A stretch of DNA of 64,000 nucleotides from Aromatoleum toluolicum (GTDB lineage: Bacteria; Pseudomonadota; Gammaproteobacteria; Burkholderiales; Rhodocyclaceae): assembly GCF_012911005.2 (NCBI RefSeq), contig NZ_WTVS01000022.1, forward strand, positions 22,432-86,431. Reading direction: 5' to 3'. Made by a program: the position numbers and the translations under genes. This document shows, in pieces, positions 60,554 to 64,000 of this stretch; the first letter of the stretch is position 1; each line of letters starts with the position of its first letter. A model generated the notes under the pieces. That model ran no database searches. It was not told the origin of the DNA and worked only from the letters and a program-made list of their open reading frames with translations.

Positions 60554-63517
60554 ATGAGGTTCCGGTCATTGTTCGGTACGGGCGCCACCTTGCGCCCCGG
60601 CTCCTTGGGCGCAATCGTCTTCGTGGTTGCCCTCGGGGCCGCAGCCCTGTTTGTCGCGCAGTCGGAGCGCGAGAGCCTGCGCATCCGACGTGCCGAGATC
60701 GCCGACCAGAGCGGCGACAAGGCGCACGAAATCGAGAGTGCGGTTCGCCACGGCCTGACCGCAACGTTTGCCCTCGCAGCCCTTGTGAGGCAGGGGAAGG
60801 GTGTCGTTCCCGATTTCGATGCCGTGGCGACCGAGATGCTTCGCTACTACCCCGGTGCCGATTCCCTCCAGCTTGCGCCGGGCGGCGTCATTCGGCAGGT
60901 CGTGCCGCTTGCCGAGAACGCTCGTGCGATAGGGCACGATCTGCTCGCGGATCCCGCCCGCAACAAGGAAGCTTTTCGCGCCCGGGATACCGGCGAACTC
61001 ACCCTCGCCGGACCATTCGACCTGATGCAGGGGGGTATTGGTGCGGTCGGCCGCCTGCCGGTGTTCCTTGACGCCGAGAGCGGCCGGACGCGGTTCTGGG
61101 GATTCACCACGGTACTGATCCGTTTTCCCCAAGTCCTTGACAAGGCCCAGTTGCCCCAGCTCGTGAAGCGCGGGTTGCATTACCAGCTATGGCGTGTACA
61201 CCCCGATACCGGGCTGAAACAGCTCATTGCGGCGTCTTCCGAGGGGGCGCTCATTGATCCGGTGGATCGTGCGGTCATGATGCCGAACGGCACGTGGACA
61301 CTCAGCGTTGCGCCGATCGACGGCTGGACGCACAAATCGGCGCTGTCGCTCAAGCTGCTCCTGGGATTCATCTTCAGTGCGCTCCTCGGTTGGCTTGCGA
61401 AACAGATGGGGGAGCTGAGACTTCATCGTTACCGGTTGCAGACCTTGGTCGACGAGCGCACGTCCGCGCTGGCGGCGCGTGAATCCAAGCTGGGGGCGCT
61501 GATCAGTTCGCTACCGGACCAGCTGTTCGTGCTCGATGAGCCGGGCCGGATCGTCGAGGTTCATTCGCCGGATCCTGCGCTTCTTCCGATGGTTCCGCAC
61601 GAACTCCCTGGGCGTGCGTACGGCGAGGTCTTTCCGAAAACGGTCGCGAGCGCGGTCAGCGAGGCGCTGGCGGCCATTCGCAAGGATGGCCAGCGGCACG
61701 AATTCGAATATGCACTGGAGCTTCCGGGCGGGGTCCGGCAGTTCAGCGCGTCGATGAGTCAGCTCTCGCGCAGCGACGGAGCGCCGGCTGGTTTCATCGC
61801 GCTCGTACGGGATGTTTCCGAACGCAAACTGGCTGAAGAAAAGATGCGCGAGGCGATGGTGGTCTTCGATGCATCCAGCCAGGGGATCATGACCGCGGAT
61901 GCCGCGGGCGTCATAACCTCCGTGAACCCCGCCTTCTGCTCCATCACGGGCTATTCGGCGGATGAGGTTATCGGGCAGACACCCGCGATGTTCAAGTCCG
62001 GGCGCCACGATGCTGTCTTCTACAAGAACATGTGGGCGACCCTCGAGACGACCGGCCGCTGGGAGGGCGAGGTCTGGAATCGGCGCAAGGCTGGTGACGT
62101 CTATCCGCAGTGGCTGACCATCTCTGCCGTGCGCGACGAGTCGGGAAAACTCATCAAGTATGTATCGATCTTCAGCGACATGACGCGGCGCAAGCAGCGC
62201 GAGGAGGTCATCTGGCGGCAGGCGAATTTCGATGCCCTCACCGGCCTTGCCAATCGAAACCTGCTGAACGATCGCCTCGAGCGCGCACTGGCGCACAGTC
62301 GCCGCACGGGCAAGAAAGCCGGTCTGGTGTTCCTCGATCTCGACGGGTTCAAGTGGATCAACGACACCCTGGGCCACGACGTCGGTGACGAGATGCTCAT
62401 CGAGGTGGCTGCCCGACTCAAGGACTGCGTCCGTCAGCAGGACACGGTCGCGCGGCTCGGGGGTGATGAATTCACCCTTGTCGTCGATGACATCGTAGAT
62501 GTCGAAAGTCTCCAGGCCGTCGCCGACAAGGTGTTGCGGGTCATTCGCGAGCCTTTCCTGCTTGCCGGCGCGAACCGTTACGTCTCGGGCAGTCTCGGAA
62601 TCACGGTGTTCCCCGACGACGGTGATAACGTGCAGGCCCTGCTGCGCAACGCCGACATCGCGATGTACCAGTCCAAGCAACTCGGCAAGAACCGCTGTCA
62701 GTTCTATTCGCAGGACATGCAGGAGGCCGCCCGTCTGCGGGTGCAACTGGAGGCCGAATTGCGTGTGGCCATCGAGCGCCGCCAGTTCGTTCTCTATTAC
62801 CAGCCCATCATCGATGCCGGAAGCGGTTGCGTGAGCGGCGCCGAAGCGCTCGTGCGCTGGCAGCATCCCTCGCGTGGTCTCGTCGCTCCGGACGAATTCA
62901 TCGCCATCGCCGAAGATACAGGAATGATTCTGCCGATCGGCGCATGGGTGCTCGACGAAGCATTGCGGCAGGCGAACGAATGGCTGGAGCAGGGATTGTC
63001 TCCTCTCCGGATGGCGGTCAATGTTTCGGGCGTCCAGTTCCGGGAGCAGGGGTTGCTCGACCTGATCGCGCAGGCCAGCCGGAAATCCGGATTCGACAGG
63101 ATCGAACTTGTCCTGGAGATCACCGAGTCCGTGCTCATGCAGAGCAGCGATGCCACGGAAGCCCTCATGCGCGAGATCGGTCAGTTGGGCGTCCGTTATT
63201 CGCTCGACGACTTCGGAACCGGGTATTCATCACTGTCATACCTGAAGCGCTTTCCCGTCGATCAGGTAAAGATCGATCGCAGCTTCGTCAGCGACTGCCT
63301 CGAAGACAAGAACGATGCCCTGCTTGTCGAGGCGATCATCAACATGGCGCATAGCCTCGGACTCAAGGTGACGGCGGAAGGGGTCGAGACTGAATCGCAG
63401 CGCGAGTTCCTCTGCGCGCGCAATTGCGATTACCTGCAGGGCTATCTCGTGAGCAAGCCCCTGCCGGCGGACGCCTTCCGACTGTTCGCCCTCGGGCGCA
63501 GGGCGGGCAACGACTAA
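60554..63517 (+). CDS. CHASE-PAS-PAS-GGDEF-EAL cyclic-di-GMP protein
   Basis: A 987-residue membrane protein that likely makes or breaks c-di-GMP. Order: membrane helix near 18-36 (LGAIVFVVALGAAALFVA), periplasmic CHASE-type sensor (about 50-250), second helix near 268-284, coiled coil, two PAS domains (about 315-425 and 430-550), GGDEF (about 570-735) with the intact catalytic RLGGDEFTLV near 633, and EAL (about 750-985). The EAL site is intact: EALVRW near 762, VNVSG, LEITES, SLDDFGTGYSSL and VKIDRSF. Both enzymatic halves look active. It is a single gene between tyrS and the rRNA operon. Confidence 0.93.
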   Translation: MRFRSLFGTGATLRPGSLGAIVFVVALGAAALFVAQSERESLRIRRAEIADQSGDKAHEIESAVRHGLTATFALAALVRQGKGVVPDFDAVATEMLRYYPGADSLQLAPGGVIRQVVPLAENARAIGHDLLADPARNKEAFRARDTGELTLAGPFDLMQGGIGAVGRLPVFLDAESGRTRFWGFTTVLIRFPQVLDKAQLPQLVKRGLHYQLWRVHPDTGLKQLIAASSEGALIDPVDRAVMMPNGTWTLSVAPIDGWTHKSALSLKLLLGFIFSALLGWLAKQMGELRLHRYRLQTLVDERTSALAARESKLGALISSLPDQLFVLDEPGRIVEVHSPDPALLPMVPHELPGRAYGEVFPKTVASAVSEALAAIRKDGQRHEFEYALELPGGVRQFSASMSQLSRSDGAPAGFIALVRDVSERKLAEEKMREAMVVFDASSQGIMTADAAGVITSVNPAFCSITGYSADEVIGQTPAMFKSGRHDAVFYKNMWATLETTGRWEGEVWNRRKAGDVYPQWLTISAVRDESGKLIKYVSIFSDMTRRKQREEVIWRQANFDALTGLANRNLLNDRLERALAHSRRTGKKAGLVFLDLDGFKWINDTLGHDVGDEMLIEVAARLKDCVRQQDTVARLGGDEFTLVVDDIVDVESLQAVADKVLRVIREPFLLAGANRYVSGSLGITVFPDDGDNVQALLRNADIAMYQSKQLGKNRCQFYSQDMQEAARLRVQLEAELRVAIERRQFVLYYQPIIDAGSGCVSGAEALVRWQHPSRGLVAPDEFIAIAEDTGMILPIGAWVLDEALRQANEWLEQGLSPLRMAVNVSGVQFREQGLLDLIAQASRKSGFDRIELVLEITESVLMQSSDATEALMREIGQLGVRYSLDDFGTGYSSLSYLKRFPVDQVKIDRSFVSDCLEDKNDALLVEAIINMAHSLGLKVTAEGVETESQREFLCARNCDYLQGYLVSKPLPADAFRLFALGRRAGND

Positions 63518-63625
63518 CGTGCTTCCCGGCGCCCCTAGCGCCATGCCGCAAGGGCCGAATTACGGACTGCGTCGTCCATGTGATGTCCTTGCGGTGCGTC
63601 CATAAAACTATTTTCCGGAAATGGC

Positions 63626-63653
63626 TTGACGCTTCAATTGAGCTCTATATAAT
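63626..63653 (+). promoter_or_regulatory. rRNA operon promoter P1
   Basis: TTGACG and TATAAT (63648-63653) are spaced by 16 bases. A GC-rich discriminator (TCGCGCC) follows the -10 element, as in stringently controlled promoters, and AT-rich DNA lies upstream. It is about 290 bases before the 16S gene. Confidence 0.85.
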
Positions 63654-63753
63654 TCGCGCCTCTTCAGCGCTGCGGCGGATTTGGCGGCGGCGGTGGAGGG
63701 CAGGAAAGAGGGGGGCGGTGCTGCAGCGGATTTAAAAAAGTTTGCTGCGGTGC

Positions 63754-63782
63754 TTGACGAAAGCGGTTGAGTTTGTCAGAAT
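63754..63782 (+). promoter_or_regulatory. rRNA operon promoter P2
   Basis: TTGACG and CAGAAT (63777-63782) are spaced by 17 bases. It is 128 bases downstream of P1 and about 150 bases before the 16S gene. Confidence 0.6.
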
Positions 63783-63790
63783 CTCTTTCT

Positions 63791-63944
63791 CGCTGCTTCG
63801 GCAGCGGTTCTTTAAAAAATTGGACAACCGATAAGTGTGGGTGCTTGGTTGGCGCGACCGAACTGCTTCGGCAGTTTTAATGTTGCAAAGATTGAGTGCT
63901 CATATGTAAGTCAGTAATGATTTCTTTGAGTGCTTTGTTGGATT
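63791..63944 (+). promoter_or_regulatory. rRNA leader with boxA-like element and two UUCG hairpins
   Basis: CGCTGC-TTCG-GCAGCG (63791-63806) is a stem with a stable UUCG loop, followed directly by GTTCTTTAAAA, which resembles the boxA antitermination signal (TGCTCTTTA). A second UUCG hairpin, AACTGC-TTCG-GCAGTT (63861-63876), follows. The remaining leader to the 16S start is AT-rich and probably pairs with sequence beyond the window as the RNase III processing stem. Confidence 0.7.
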
Positions 63945-64000
63945 GAACTTAAGAGTTTGATCCTGGCTCAGATTGAACGCTGGCGGCATGCTTTACACAT
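63945..64000 (+). rRNA. rrs: 16S ribosomal RNA, 5' end
   Basis: The universal 16S start AGAGTTTGATCCTGGCTCAG is present at 63952-63971, followed by ATTGAACGCTGGCGGCATGC, the standard form in betaproteobacteria. By alignment with E. coli numbering, nucleotide 1 falls near 63945. The gene runs off the right edge, so only about 56 bases are visible. Confidence 0.97.

Noticed and set aside
1..64000. CRISPR arrays, tRNA genes, phage or transposase genes
   Set aside because: No regularly spaced repeats, no cloverleaf sequences and no integrase or transposase domains were found on reading both strands; short or highly diverged cases could be missed without a dedicated search.

Overview
The window looks like chromosome of a GC-rich betaproteobacterium, most likely Rhodocyclales (Azoarcus/Aromatoleum/Thauera type). 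The basis is the 16S rRNA start at the right edge, the strong G/C bias at third codon positions, and familiar gene neighbourhoods such as pmbA/darP, rplM-rpsI-argC-erpA and glrK-qseG-glrR. Nearly everything is housekeeping or core physiology. I see no prophage, insertion sequence, CRISPR array or tRNA gene.

Layout. 1-12.3 kb: an unidentified partial gene, moeB, a minus-strand run of glyA, nrdR and ribD, a TRAP transporter operon with two tandem paralogous binding proteins, then pmbA (tldE) divergent from darP and mog. 12.3-15.6 kb: a palindromic repeat, msrPQ (periplasmic methionine sulfoxide repair), and an ECF sigma factor with its anti-sigma factor behind a possible 24-codon ORF. 15.7-23 kb: aroG, pduO, alaS, an intergenic repeat mosaic, algC and small genes. 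23-34 kb: ilvE, a NhaD/ArsB-type carrier, a Nudix hydrolase, mnmA, unknown genes, sixA, a CYTH-CHAD protein and glnE. 34-40.5 kb: a giant YhdP/AsmA-like protein, a nitrilase-family amidase and tldD.

40.5-46 kb is the most interesting regulatory region. The glrK-qseG-glrR two-component operon lies between a BON-domain gene and a bactofilin gene. Both flanking genes have a sigma-54-like -24/-12 element, and upstream of it lie copies of the dyad TGTC-N10-GAC(A/G), which matches the GlrR operator known from enterobacteria. This suggests a local envelope regulon of GlrR. A PilZ protein and a lytic transglycosylase follow.

46-54.3 kb: proS, rppH, a CBS-domain protein, then a gene string of rubrerythrin, Fe-S oxidoreductase, DUF3501, CNP1-like and coq7, followed by a convergent OsmC-like gene. 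54.3-55.2 kb: about 1 kb without a recognisable protein gene. It holds an FNR-type box, a CU-rich segment with anti-Shine-Dalgarno motifs and a strong intrinsic terminator, together a candidate anaerobically induced small RNA. 55.2-64 kb: rplM-rpsI, argC, erpA, an M23 peptidase, tyrS, a CHASE-PAS-GGDEF-EAL protein, and the promoters, leader and first 56 bases of an rRNA operon.
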